A DNA stretch of 28,566 nucleotides from UMGS172 sp045636945 (GTDB lineage: Bacteria; Bacillota; Clostridia; Oscillospirales; Acutalibacteraceae). Within the stretch, counting starts at the first letter, position 1. Each line of letters opens with the position of its first letter. Position numbers and translations under genes: made by a program. This document shows positions 17,071 through 24,527 of the stretch, piece after piece. A model generated the notes under the pieces. The model worked only from the letters and a program-made list of their open reading frames with translations, searched no databases and was not told where the DNA came from. The stretch covers positions 1 to 28,566 of the forward strand of contig JAZTYO010000038.1 of NCBI GenBank assembly GCA_045636945.1, in the 5' to 3' direction.

Positions 17071-18105
17071 TTATTCCTCAAGATCTCGCATTGCCTGTGT
17101 CATAACCGCACCGAGCTTTAATGCGAAATACTCAACGGTAGGCACTAACTGCTCATAAGCCATTCTGACAGGACCGATAACACCGATACGACCGATATCC
17201 GCATTGCCCAAGCGATATTTTGCAACTACTATACTCGAAGGTGACATCTCGGAAAACTCGGTTTGATCGCCGAAAATTATCTCAATATCATCCTTGGTTT
17301 CGGCAAGCAGAGAAAACAGCTTATCTTGCTTTGTGAGCCAACTCAAAACTGCTCTTGCATCATTTTCCGACTCATAGCACTTGACTATGTTGGATTCGCC
17401 CTTAACGTGTACCCTCTTAGACTGCAATTCCTCGACCATTTCAAAAACGGTTGAAAACAACGGCATCAAAAAAAGTGATAAGTCACCAGTGCGTGAAACA
17501 AGAGTCTGCAAAACAAGGTTGGTAAACTTGTTTAATTCTGTTCCGATTACATAATAAGAAATCAGTTTTTTAAAATACGAAAGTACCTCAGGCGCTAAAT
17601 TAAATGCGCTTCGACAAATTCGGCTCTTAGCCTGACCGTCGGAGGTCATTAGCAGAATCAACACCGTTCTGCGACCCATTAGCAGTATGTCGACCCGTTT
17701 GACAACTGTTTCCTCTTTTGTAACGGTTGCCATAAGTGTGGGCAATCCCGTAAGCTCTGACAAAAGCTGACCTGCGATTGAAGCAAGGTTTTCAGGGTCC
17801 TTTGCAGCATCCGACAACATTTTATCAATTATCAATTGAAGGTCGTAGGGCACATCCCTACGGTTCATCAGCTTTTCAAAATAAAAGCTGTAACCCGTGC
17901 TTGTAGGCTGTCGACCAGCGGATGTATGCGGTTGGCAAAGTAAACCTAAATCACACAACTCGCTCATTTCATTACGAAGAGTTGCAGGAGAAACACCAAG
18001 ACCCGTGAGTTCAAGTAACGACTTTGAGCCAACCGGCTCACCCGTCTTGATATAGTACTTAATCAAAGAACCAAGTATTATCTTCTTGCGGTCGCTGAGT
18101 TCCAT
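17071..18105 (-). CDS. hrcA: HrcA, heat-inducible transcription repressor
   Basis: Repressor of class I heat-shock genes that binds CIRCE, with its folding monitored by GroEL in the known model. It has 344 residues, the usual size. The N-terminal winged helix contains YYIKTGEPVGSKSL and the recognition segment SPATLRNEMSEL with GLLCQPHTSAGRQPT, all hallmarks of HrcA. GAF-like and dimerisation regions follow. The ATG (18103-18105) has a GAGGGTGAAGGG ribosome binding region. It is first in hrcA-grpE-dnaK-dnaJ. A perfect CIRCE lies 20 bp upstream of the start codon, so it should be autoregulated. Confidence 0.97.
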   Translation of the reverse strand: MELSDRKKIILGSLIKYYIKTGEPVGSKSLLELTGLGVSPATLRNEMSELCDLGLLCQPHTSAGRQPTSTGYSFYFEKLMNRRDVPYDLQLIIDKMLSDAAKDPENLASIAGQLLSELTGLPTLMATVTKEETVVKRVDILLMGRRTVLILLMTSDGQAKSRICRSAFNLAPEVLSYFKKLISYYVIGTELNKFTNLVLQTLVSRTGDLSLFLMPLFSTVFEMVEELQSKRVHVKGESNIVKCYESENDARAVLSWLTKQDKLFSLLAETKDDIEIIFGDQTEFSEMSPSSIVVAKYRLGNADIGRIGVIGPVRMAYEQLVPTVEYFALKLGAVMTQAMRDLEE

Positions 18106-18124
18106 CCCTTCACCCTCTTTCGTT

Positions 18125-18151
18125 TTAGCACTCTTACTCGTCGAGTGCTAA
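18125..18151 (+). promoter_or_regulatory. CIRCE element, perfect HrcA operator
   Basis: The inverted repeat TTAGCACTC (18125-18133), a 9-bp spacer and GAGTGCTAA (18143-18151) match the CIRCE consensus at all 18 arm positions. It lies just downstream of the hrcA -10 box, between promoter and start codon. Confidence 0.97.
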
Positions 18152-18158
18152 CAACTAT

Positions 18159-18186
18159 ATATTAACACAATTTTACTGATTGTCAA
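18159..18186 (-). promoter_or_regulatory. Sigma-A promoter of the hrcA operon
   Basis: On the minus strand a perfect -35 TTGACA (18181-18186) and a -10 TAATAT (18159-18164) are 16 bp apart. The CIRCE element begins 7 bp downstream of the -10, covering the expected transcription start. Confidence 0.8.
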
Positions 18187-18215
18187 TAGTTTTTTGAAAA
18201 TAATTTTAAAAATTG

Positions 18216-18232
18216 TTTGACTTTCTCTGACC
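18216..18232 (-). promoter_or_regulatory. CtsR-box-like site upstream of hrcA
   Basis: The minus strand reads GGTCAGA-GAA-AGTCAAA, which differs from the CtsR consensus RGTCAAA-NAN-RGTCAAA at a single position. It begins about 30 bp upstream of the hrcA -35 box. The trinucleotide spacer GAA is the same as in the exact CtsR operator at 7875-7891, but the orientation relative to transcription is opposite. Confidence 0.5.
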
Positions 18233-18305
18233 TATGTTTATCGGTATGCAAAAAATTATGTATCAACATTGTAAACCGATTGATACATAATATAAAACGC
18301 AGTAA

Positions 18306-18512
18306 ACATTTGGCGGTGATATAGCACTCGAGGTCAACACGTCCTCTATCGACCGAATTAACGATTTTATGCCATCCACCGAAATGATAAAGAGATATTA
18401 TGAAAAAGGTGGTCGTCTGATAACCTTAGGCTCGGATGCACACATTACCGAAAGAGCATCCATTGATTTTGACAAAGCAATAAAAACGTTAAAGACTATA
18501 GGTTTTGACTGA
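18306..18512 (+). pseudogene. Remnant: C-terminal end of a PHP-family histidinol-phosphatase (HisK/HisJ type)
   Basis: An open stretch of 68 codons ending in TGA at 18510-18512 translates to the typical end of a PHP-fold histidinol-phosphatase. Key segments are GGDIALEVNTSS, a region PSTEMIKRYYEKGG, the metal-site motif LITLGSDAH, and a final helix FDKAIKTLKTIGFD. The frame is closed upstream by TAA at 18303-18305. There is no usable start or ribosome binding site, and the remaining three quarters of the gene are absent. It therefore looks like a 3' remnant left by a deletion. The short gap to hrcA (18186-18305) is AT-rich and holds only the regulatory sites of that operon. Confidence 0.8.
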
Positions 18513-18559
18513 ATTTATTATTATAAAGAAAGCCTATAAAGATAACCATATAAACAGTA

Positions 18560-18591
18560 AAAGCACTTCAACCAAGCGGAAGAAGTGCTTT
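18560..18591. terminator. Hairpin terminator between the hisK remnant and the isomerase gene
   Basis: A perfect 10-bp stem, AAAGCACTTC (18560-18569) with GAAGTGCTTT (18582-18591), and a 12-nt loop. The T-rich flank on either side is weak. It sits between convergent units and may serve both, mainly the minus-strand isomerase pair whose stop is at 18607-18609. Confidence 0.6.
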
Positions 18592-18606
18592 ATTTACTTA
18601 TTAAGT

Positions 18607-19515
18607 TTACTTGTTTTTATGGCTTTCAATCAATTTTATAAAATGTCGTCCAACATCGTGGTTATACTTTGCCAATGACCTTACGGTACCCTCATTGCAG
18701 TTTTTATAGCTTCCATCGGTTTCAAATGTAAAATCACCGCTATAACCCATCTCGGCCAGAGTTTTGCAAATATCATCCCAATCAATAGTGCCGATATTGG
18801 GCGTTTGAGGAATCATATGCGTATCAAGACGGGTATCGTTATCGTGAAGATGCAGGCACATAACACGCTTGCCCAACGCTTTCAAAACCGAAGAAGGCTT
18901 CAGACCAACAAGATTTGCGTGACCAACGTCAACGCAAGCAACAATATATTCACTGTTCAGCGAATCAATATAATCGATATGCTCCTCGGTTCTCGAACAA
19001 ACGCTTGTTTCACAGTGACCCAACACAGGTCCAACCGCAAATTTCCATTGAAAAATATTTTCAATAGCAATCTTTATGTTGAATTTTTCGGCATAAGGCA
19101 AAAGTCTGCCGTAAAAATCCATATTCATCTTTTTCAATTTTTCAGGTGCACCGAATTGATTATAATTAATATGAAGATTAGGATGCACAACAATAGACTT
19201 TGCACCGACAGTTGCGGCAATCTCCATACCCTTAACAATCAATTTGAAAGCTTTTGCGGTTTCCTCTTCATCGTCATAAGACGTTGGATAAAAAGCGTGT
19301 GCCTGATTTATTACCATACCCTTGGAATAGACAAATTCCTTGATTTCTTTGGCTTTTTGAAGATAATCTTCTCCGACAAAATAACCATTCTCATCCTTAA
19401 TCGATGTGCATAAGGTCAAATCGATAGCATCAAATCCCGCTTCGGCGAAAATATCAATTGTTTTAATAAGTCCGAATTTTTCTTCAATGGTATGTGTATT
19501 AATGCCTAAAAGCAT
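18607..19515 (-). CDS. Sugar phosphate isomerase/epimerase family protein (xylose isomerase-like TIM barrel), copy B
   Basis: A protein of 302 residues in the AP-endonuclease-2/xylose-isomerase-like superfamily. The metal-binding residues expected on the TIM barrel are visible: Glu in KIAIENIFQ, Asp and His in VACVDVGHANL, His in CLHLHDNDTR, and Glu in GDFTFETDGS near the end. These fit a divalent-metal ketose or inositol-type epimerase; the substrate is unknown. The ATG has AAGGTGAACAG upstream. It starts 12 nt after the end of a close paralogue, so the two form an operon from a tandem duplication. Confidence 0.88.
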   Translation of the reverse strand: MLLGINTHTIEEKFGLIKTIDIFAEAGFDAIDLTLCTSIKDENGYFVGEDYLQKAKEIKEFVYSKGMVINQAHAFYPTSYDDEEETAKAFKLIVKGMEIAATVGAKSIVVHPNLHINYNQFGAPEKLKKMNMDFYGRLLPYAEKFNIKIAIENIFQWKFAVGPVLGHCETSVCSRTEEHIDYIDSLNSEYIVACVDVGHANLVGLKPSSVLKALGKRVMCLHLHDNDTRLDTHMIPQTPNIGTIDWDDICKTLAEMGYSGDFTFETDGSYKNCNEGTVRSLAKYNHDVGRHFIKLIESHKNK

Positions 19516-19527
19516 ATTCTGTTCACC

Positions 19528-20427
19528 TTATTTTTCGTTTTTGTAGTACTCGATTCTGCCGATTAAATAACGTCCGATATCGTGAAGCTTTTTGGCAAGT
19601 ATATCTACAGTAAACTCATTGGCGTTTTTAAATACATTTATTGCTTCAAATGTGAAATCACCGGTATAGTCAATTTCGGCCAACGCCTTACAAACCTCTT
19701 CCCAATCAACGGTTGAAAGATACGGTGCCATAGGCTCAACATGGTTATCACGCTTACCGTCGTTATCGTGAACGTGTAACGATGTCAAACGGTCGTGACC
19801 CAATTCACGAATCATACTCTGTGGCAACTGACCGACAAGACCGCAATGACCGATATCAAGACAGCCTGTCATCCACTTTGATTCCATCATATCAATATAC
19901 TCACAGAATTCAGGACCTCTCGAACAAACGCTATCCATTATCACTCCGCTGATTTTACCGGTTCTCCACATATTTTCGGTTGCAATGGAAATACCGTATT
20001 TCTCACAGTCGGGCAGAAGTGAATTATAGAACTCAAAATTCATTTCCTTTAAAATCTCGGGGGTATTTCCCTCGGGATAGTAAAGATGCTGCATGGGATG
20101 AACAACGATTATTTTAACACCCATCAAAGCAGCAATCTCAATACCCTTTTTAATCTTTTCATAGGCAAACTTGGTTTTTTCTTCGTCAAGATAAGACGAA
20201 TGGTAATAAGCGTGAGCCTGATTGAAGTACACACCTTTCTTTTTGGCAACCTCAACCAAATGTGCTGCAAACTCCTTGTAGTCTTCACCGTTAAACGGAC
20301 AGTCTTCTTGACCCATTTTTGTTAAAGATATATCAATCGCATCGAATCCTGCATTGGCGAGAATATCGATAGCCCTTTCATAACCGAATTTACCATCCAA
20401 ACTGTTGGTTGTTGAAGAAAGAATCAT
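19528..20427 (-). CDS. Sugar phosphate isomerase/epimerase family protein, copy A
   Basis: A protein of 299 residues, paralogous to the next gene over its whole length. Both share the opening (KFGYERAIDILANAGFDAIDISL here), the QAHAYYHSSYLDEE-like segment, and the metal-site motifs: Glu in SIATENMWR, Asp and His in GCLDIGHCGL, His in LHVHDNDGKR, Glu in DFTFEAINV. The start is the ATG at 20425-20427 with AGAGGTGA upstream; a longer open frame to 20484 would run over the promoter. The substrate is unknown. With no transporter or kinase beside it, the pathway cannot be inferred. Confidence 0.88.
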   Translation of the reverse strand: MILSSTTNSLDGKFGYERAIDILANAGFDAIDISLTKMGQEDCPFNGEDYKEFAAHLVEVAKKKGVYFNQAHAYYHSSYLDEEKTKFAYEKIKKGIEIAALMGVKIIVVHPMQHLYYPEGNTPEILKEMNFEFYNSLLPDCEKYGISIATENMWRTGKISGVIMDSVCSRGPEFCEYIDMMESKWMTGCLDIGHCGLVGQLPQSMIRELGHDRLTSLHVHDNDGKRDNHVEPMAPYLSTVDWEEVCKALAEIDYTGDFTFEAINVFKNANEFTVDILAKKLHDIGRYLIGRIEYYKNEK

Positions 20428-20455
20428 ATCTGTCACCTCTTTGATATTTACATAT

Positions 20456-20484
20456 ATAATACACCACACGACATTCAAAAACAA
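20456..20484 (-). promoter_or_regulatory. Possible promoter for the isomerase pair
   Basis: On the minus strand TTGTTT (20479-20484) and TATTAT (20456-20461) are 17 bp apart, ending about 29 nt before the ATG. The hexamer pair and spacing equal the alr candidate at 8181-8209. Confidence 0.45.
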
Positions 20485-20554
20485 GCCAAAATTAATTATT
20501 TTCGTTTACAAAATAAAGATTGTTAAAAAAATTAATAAGTTTTGCATTTTTTGT

Positions 20555-20572
20555 GTGTTAAAATATTGACAA
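20555..20572 (+). promoter_or_regulatory. Rex-operator-like palindrome at the aconitase promoter
   Basis: GTGTTAA-AATA-TTGACAA matches the clostridial Rex consensus TTGTTAA-N4-TTAACAA at 12 of 14 defined positions with the correct 4-bp spacer. It overlaps the -35 hexamer at 20566-20571, so binding would compete with RNA polymerase. The rex gene is the third gene downstream. Confidence 0.6.
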
Positions 20573-20594
20573 ACTGAAAGTTTTGTAGGATAAT
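20566..20594 (+). promoter_or_regulatory. Sigma-A promoter of acn-icd-rex
   Basis: A perfect -35 TTGACA (20566-20571) and a -10 GATAAT (20589-20594) are 17 bp apart, followed by a short leader to the ribosome binding site AGGAG at 20611-20615. Confidence 0.85.
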
Positions 20595-20624
20595 ATACCA
20601 TATCTTTTTTAGGAGATGAAAAAT

Positions 20625-22562
20625 TTGGGACTTACTATTGCACAAAAAATTATTAAATCACACCTAGTTGACGGTGAAATGATTCCGGGAAATGACGTTG
20701 GTTTGAAAATAGACCAGACTCTTACTCAGGATGCCACCGGCACAATGGCTTACCTTGAATTTGAAGCCATGGGTGTTGACCGCGTAAAAACCGAGCGTTC
20801 GGTCGCATATATCGACCATAACACTCTTCAGACCGGCTTTGAAAATGCTGACGACCACAGATTCATTCAGTCTATCGCCAAAAAGCACGGCATTTACTAT
20901 TCCCGTCCCGGTAACGGTATCTGCCATCAGGTTCACCTTGAGCGTTTCGGCAAGCCCGGTAAGACTCTTATCGGATCCGACTCTCATACCCCCACAGGTG
21001 GCGGTATCGGTATGCTGGCTATCGGCGCAGGAGGTATGGACGTTGCCGTTGCTATGGGTGGCGGTGCTTACTACATCCCCATGCCCAAGATGATCAGAGT
21101 CAACCTCACGGGTAAGCTTTCTCCCTTTGTTTCGGCAAAGGACGTTATCTTGGAGGTACTCCGTATCCTCACCGTTAAGGGCGGCGTAGGTTACATAGTT
21201 GAATACGCAGGCGAAGGTGTTAAGACACTTTCCGTTCCCGAACGTGCAACCATTACCAATATGGGTGCAGAATTGGGTGCTACCACCTCTATCTTCCCCT
21301 CGGATGAAATTACCAAGGCTTTCCTGAATGCACAGAACCGTGAAGAGGATTTCACCGAGTTGTCAAGCGACCCCGATGCAGTTTACGACAAGGAAATCTC
21401 TATTGACCTTTCCAAACTTGAGCCGCTTGCCGCAATGCCTCATATGCCCGATAACGTAAAATCCATTAACGAAATCGGCAAAATGAAGGTAGATCAGGTG
21501 CTTATCGGCAGCTGTACCAACTCTTCGCTTTACGATATGCTCAAAGTTGCCGCTATCTTAGACGGCAAAACTGTTGACCCCTCTGTTTCGGTCGGTATTG
21601 CTCCCGGTTCTAAGCAGGTATTTAATATGTTGGCCGATTGCGGTGCTTTGTCCAAGCTTATTGCCGCAGGTGCACGTATCCTTGAATGTGCTTGCGGACC
21701 TTGTATCGGTATGGGTCAGTCGCCCAATTCCAATGGCATCTCTTTGAGAACCTTTAACCGTAACTTTGAAGGCCGTTCGGGTACTGCCGATGCAGGTGTT
21801 TACCTCGTCAGCCCTGAAACTGCCGCAGCAGCCGCTTTGACAGGTTATCTCACCGACCCGAGAACCTTGGATGCCGATATTGAAAGCATCCGTTTGCCCG
21901 ATAAGTTCCTCATCAACGACAATATGGTTGATGCTCCTGCTTCGGTTGAGGAAGCCAAGGACGTTGAGATCCTTCGCGGACCCAACATCAAGCCCTTCCC
22001 CAAAACCGAGCCTTTGTGGGATTCTATCGAGGCCAAAGCAGTGCTCAAGGTTGGCGATAACATCACTACCGACCACATTATGCCTGCAGGCGCAAAGATC
22101 CTCCCCTACCGTTCCAACATTCCTTACCTTGCAAACTTCTGCTTCACCCGTTGCGACGAGAAGTTCCCCGAGAACTGCCAAAGGTACGGTAAGGGTATCA
22201 TCATCGGCGGTGAAAACTACGGTCAGGGCTCTTCGCGTGAGCATGCGGCACTTGTTCCTCTTTATCTTGGAATCAAGGCTGTTGTCACCAAGTCGTTTGC
22301 CCGTATCCACGCCGCAAACCTTATCAATGCAGGTATCCTTCCCTTGACCTTCAAGAATGCAGAGGATTATGATAAGATTTCGCAGTTTGATAATCTTGAG
22401 CTTCCCGAAATCAGAGATTGCATTGCCAACAACAAGGCTGTTGTTCTGAAGAACAAGACAACCGGCGAAGAGTATGAGGTAATACCTATGCTTTCAGGAC
22501 GTTCAAGAGATATCATCCTTGCAGGCGGACTTTTGGGCTACACCAAGGAATGCTCCAAGTAA
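20625..22562 (+). CDS. acn: Aconitate hydratase
   Basis: Iron-sulfur enzyme converting citrate to isocitrate, about 645 residues, the shorter form common in anaerobes. The 4Fe-4S cysteines are seen in IGSCTNSS and in CACGPCIGMGQ. Other signatures are LIGSDSHTPTGGG and, in the swivel domain, YGQGSSREHAAL. An ATG at 20616 touches the AGGAG ribosome binding site. The in-frame TTG at 20625-20627 is nine nt away and gives the family-typical N-terminus MGLTIAQKII, so it is taken as the start. It heads an operon with icd 21 nt downstream and then rex. C-ending codons are common, suggesting strong expression. Citrate synthase is not in the window. Confidence 0.95.
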   Translation: MGLTIAQKIIKSHLVDGEMIPGNDVGLKIDQTLTQDATGTMAYLEFEAMGVDRVKTERSVAYIDHNTLQTGFENADDHRFIQSIAKKHGIYYSRPGNGICHQVHLERFGKPGKTLIGSDSHTPTGGGIGMLAIGAGGMDVAVAMGGGAYYIPMPKMIRVNLTGKLSPFVSAKDVILEVLRILTVKGGVGYIVEYAGEGVKTLSVPERATITNMGAELGATTSIFPSDEITKAFLNAQNREEDFTELSSDPDAVYDKEISIDLSKLEPLAAMPHMPDNVKSINEIGKMKVDQVLIGSCTNSSLYDMLKVAAILDGKTVDPSVSVGIAPGSKQVFNMLADCGALSKLIAAGARILECACGPCIGMGQSPNSNGISLRTFNRNFEGRSGTADAGVYLVSPETAAAAALTGYLTDPRTLDADIESIRLPDKFLINDNMVDAPASVEEAKDVEILRGPNIKPFPKTEPLWDSIEAKAVLKVGDNITTDHIMPAGAKILPYRSNIPYLANFCFTRCDEKFPENCQRYGKGIIIGGENYGQGSSREHAALVPLYLGIKAVVTKSFARIHAANLINAGILPLTFKNAEDYDKISQFDNLELPEIRDCIANNKAVVLKNKTTGEEYEVIPMLSGRSRDIILAGGLLGYTKECSK

Positions 22563-22583
22563 TATAAAAGAGAGGTAAATAAA

Positions 22584-23753
22584 ATGGATATGACCAAAAT
22601 CAACGAAGCTGTTGCTTCCTTTGAAAAACTCCTTATTGCTCAGCAGGAAAGAGCTGAAAGAATCAAGCTGGAAAAGGATTTTGTAGACTATGATTCTTTG
22701 GACAAGCTTATCATCGGCGTTTGCGGAGGTGACGGTATCGGTCCCGTTATTACTCACGAAGCAGAGCGTGTTCTCCGTTTCCTTTTGGCAGACGATGTTG
22801 CCGCAGGCAAAATCGTTTTCAACGAGATTGACGGACTTACCATTGAAAACCGTGCCGCTGTCGGCAAGGCTATTCCCGACGACGTTTTGGCAGAGCTCAA
22901 GAAGTGCCACGTCATTTTGAAGGGACCCACCACCACTCCCCGTGCAGGCGACCCTTGGCCCAACATTGAAAGTGCTAACGTTGCTATGCGTAAGGAACTT
23001 GACCTTTTTGCAAACCTTCGTCCCGTTCGTGTTCCCGAGCAGGGCATCGATTGGACCTTCTTCCGTGAGAACACCGAGGGCGGTTATGCAGTAGGTTCTC
23101 AGGGCTTGCACGTAACCGACGATTTGGCTGTTGACTTTGTTGTCACCACCTCTGAGGGTTGCGAGAGAATCGCCCGTCTTGCTTATGAGTATGCAAGAAA
23201 GAACAAGAAGGAAAGAGTTTCAATCATCACCAAGGCTAACGTTATTAAGACTACCGATGGTAAGTTCCTTAAGACATGCCAGAAAATTGGTGAAGAGTAT
23301 CCCGAAATCAATACCGACGACTGGTATATTGATATTACTACTGCAAAACTCATCGACGAGAAGCGTCGCAGAGACTTTAAAGTATTCGTTCTCCCCAACC
23401 TTTACGGTGACATTATCACCGACGAGGCTGCAGAGTTCCAGGGTGGCGTAGGTACTGCAGGTAGTGCAAATATCGGTAAGAAGTATGCAATGTTCGAGGC
23501 TATCCACGGTTCTGCTCCCAGAATGGTTCTTGAAGGCCGTGACAAGTTTGCCGATCCTTGTTCTATGCTCCGTGCCGCAGTTATGTTGCTTTCGCACATC
23601 GGCAAGCAGGCAGAAGCCGACCTTCTTGAGAAGGCTCTTGACATCTGTATGTACACCGAGAAGAAGATGTCTATCACCGGCCGTGATACAGGTTGCACCT
23701 GCACTGAGTTCGGCGATTACGTAATGGAAACCGTTAAAAAGCTCGCAAAATAA
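22584..23753 (+). CDS. icd: Isocitrate/isopropylmalate dehydrogenase family protein, probably isocitrate dehydrogenase
   Basis: Oxidative decarboxylase, most likely isocitrate to 2-oxoglutarate given its place after aconitase. It has 389 residues. A helical N-terminal extension of about 45 residues precedes the usual first strand, IIGVCGGDGIGP. Substrate-binding residues appear in ESANVAMRKELDLFANLRPVR (Ser, Asn, two Arg) and FRENTEGGYAVG (Arg, Tyr). The metal-site and cofactor region is NLYGDIITDEAAEFQGG, then EAIHGSAPRM. NAD or NADP preference cannot be settled by eye. The ribosome binding site is AGAGAGG. With aconitase it would supply 2-oxoglutarate for glutamate synthesis. Confidence 0.92.
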   Translation: MDMTKINEAVASFEKLLIAQQERAERIKLEKDFVDYDSLDKLIIGVCGGDGIGPVITHEAERVLRFLLADDVAAGKIVFNEIDGLTIENRAAVGKAIPDDVLAELKKCHVILKGPTTTPRAGDPWPNIESANVAMRKELDLFANLRPVRVPEQGIDWTFFRENTEGGYAVGSQGLHVTDDLAVDFVVTTSEGCERIARLAYEYARKNKKERVSIITKANVIKTTDGKFLKTCQKIGEEYPEINTDDWYIDITTAKLIDEKRRRDFKVFVLPNLYGDIITDEAAEFQGGVGTAGSANIGKKYAMFEAIHGSAPRMVLEGRDKFADPCSMLRAAVMLLSHIGKQAEADLLEKALDICMYTEKKMSITGRDTGCTCTEFGDYVMETVKKLAK

Positions 23754-23798
23754 TCCCTGTTTCCCTTATTTTACTTTTAATGAGAGGAGTGTCGGATC

Positions 23799-24440
23799 AT
23801 GAATAATAAAAGTCGAAACGTATCTAGTTCAGTAATTAAAAGACTGCCGAGATACCACCGCTTTTTAGGTGATCTTCGCTCAAAAGGTCTTGACAGGATC
23901 TCTTCCAAGGAATTATCAAATCTTATGGGACTTACTGCAAGTCAGATAAGGCAGGACCTTAACTGCTTCGGCGAGTTCGGTCAGCAGGGTTACGGCTACA
24001 ATATTGAGCTTTTACAAAAAGAAATCGGTAAGATTTTGGGATTAACGCATCTGAAAAAAGCCGTTCTTATCGGTGCAGGTCATATGGGCAAAGCTCTTGC
24101 AATGCACTTTGATATGACCGCTAAAGGCTTCAATCTTATCGGTATTTTTGATAAAAAGCCTTCCCTTTCGGGTCAGACAGTTCGAAATCTCCCCATACAC
24201 AATATGGACCGACTTGACGAGTTCTGCCGTGAAAACAATCCCGATATGGCAATACTGTGCATTCCCAGAAGTGAAGCTCACTCGGTTGCAGAGATATTGT
24301 CAGGTTTAGGTATCAAAGGTATATGGAATTTCTCTCATTATGACCTTTCGGTTGAATTCCCAAATATTTGCGTCGAGAACGTTCATTTGAGTGACAGCCT
24401 TATGACCCTTTGCTACAACATAAGTCAAAATAACAATTGA
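23799..24440 (+). CDS. rex: Redox-sensing transcriptional repressor Rex
   Basis: Dimeric repressor of 213 residues that senses the NADH/NAD+ ratio. The N-terminal winged helix (about 10-80) holds family motifs LPRYHRFL, SSKELSNLMGLTASQIRQDL and FGEFGQQGYGYN. The Rossmann domain begins AVLIGAGHMGKA (GxGxxG at 92-97) and a C-terminal helix for domain swapping closes the protein. The ribosome binding site is AGAGGAG, with ATG at 23799. It lies 45 nt after icd with no terminator between, so it is probably co-transcribed with acn-icd and may control its own operon through the site at 20555-20572. Confidence 0.96.
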   Translation: MNNKSRNVSSSVIKRLPRYHRFLGDLRSKGLDRISSKELSNLMGLTASQIRQDLNCFGEFGQQGYGYNIELLQKEIGKILGLTHLKKAVLIGAGHMGKALAMHFDMTAKGFNLIGIFDKKPSLSGQTVRNLPIHNMDRLDEFCRENNPDMAILCIPRSEAHSVAEILSGLGIKGIWNFSHYDLSVEFPNICVENVHLSDSLMTLCYNISQNNN

Positions 24441-24451
24441 TTTTAAATAGA

Positions 24452-24490
24452 AGAACAGAACGATTTTTGAAATTTCGTTCTGTTCTTTTT
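24452..24490 (+). terminator. Intrinsic terminator after rex
   Basis: A 12-bp perfect stem, AGAACAGAACGA with TCGTTCTGTTCT, an 11-nt loop and a T run, 12 nt after the rex stop. It closes the acn-icd-rex operon. Confidence 0.92.
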
Positions 24491-24527
24491 TATTTCGGGC
24501 ATAATACGAAAAAGGCAGGTAGAAATA

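Noticed and set aside
20520..20538. Second Rex-like half-site pair TTGTTAA...TTAATAA upstream of acn
   Set aside because: The spacer is 5 bp instead of 4 and the right half has a mismatch; in this A-rich stretch it is likely chance.
21558..22310. Minus-strand open frame (250 codons) inside the aconitase gene
   Set aside because: Shadow of aconitase; its length reflects the codon bias of the sense strand.
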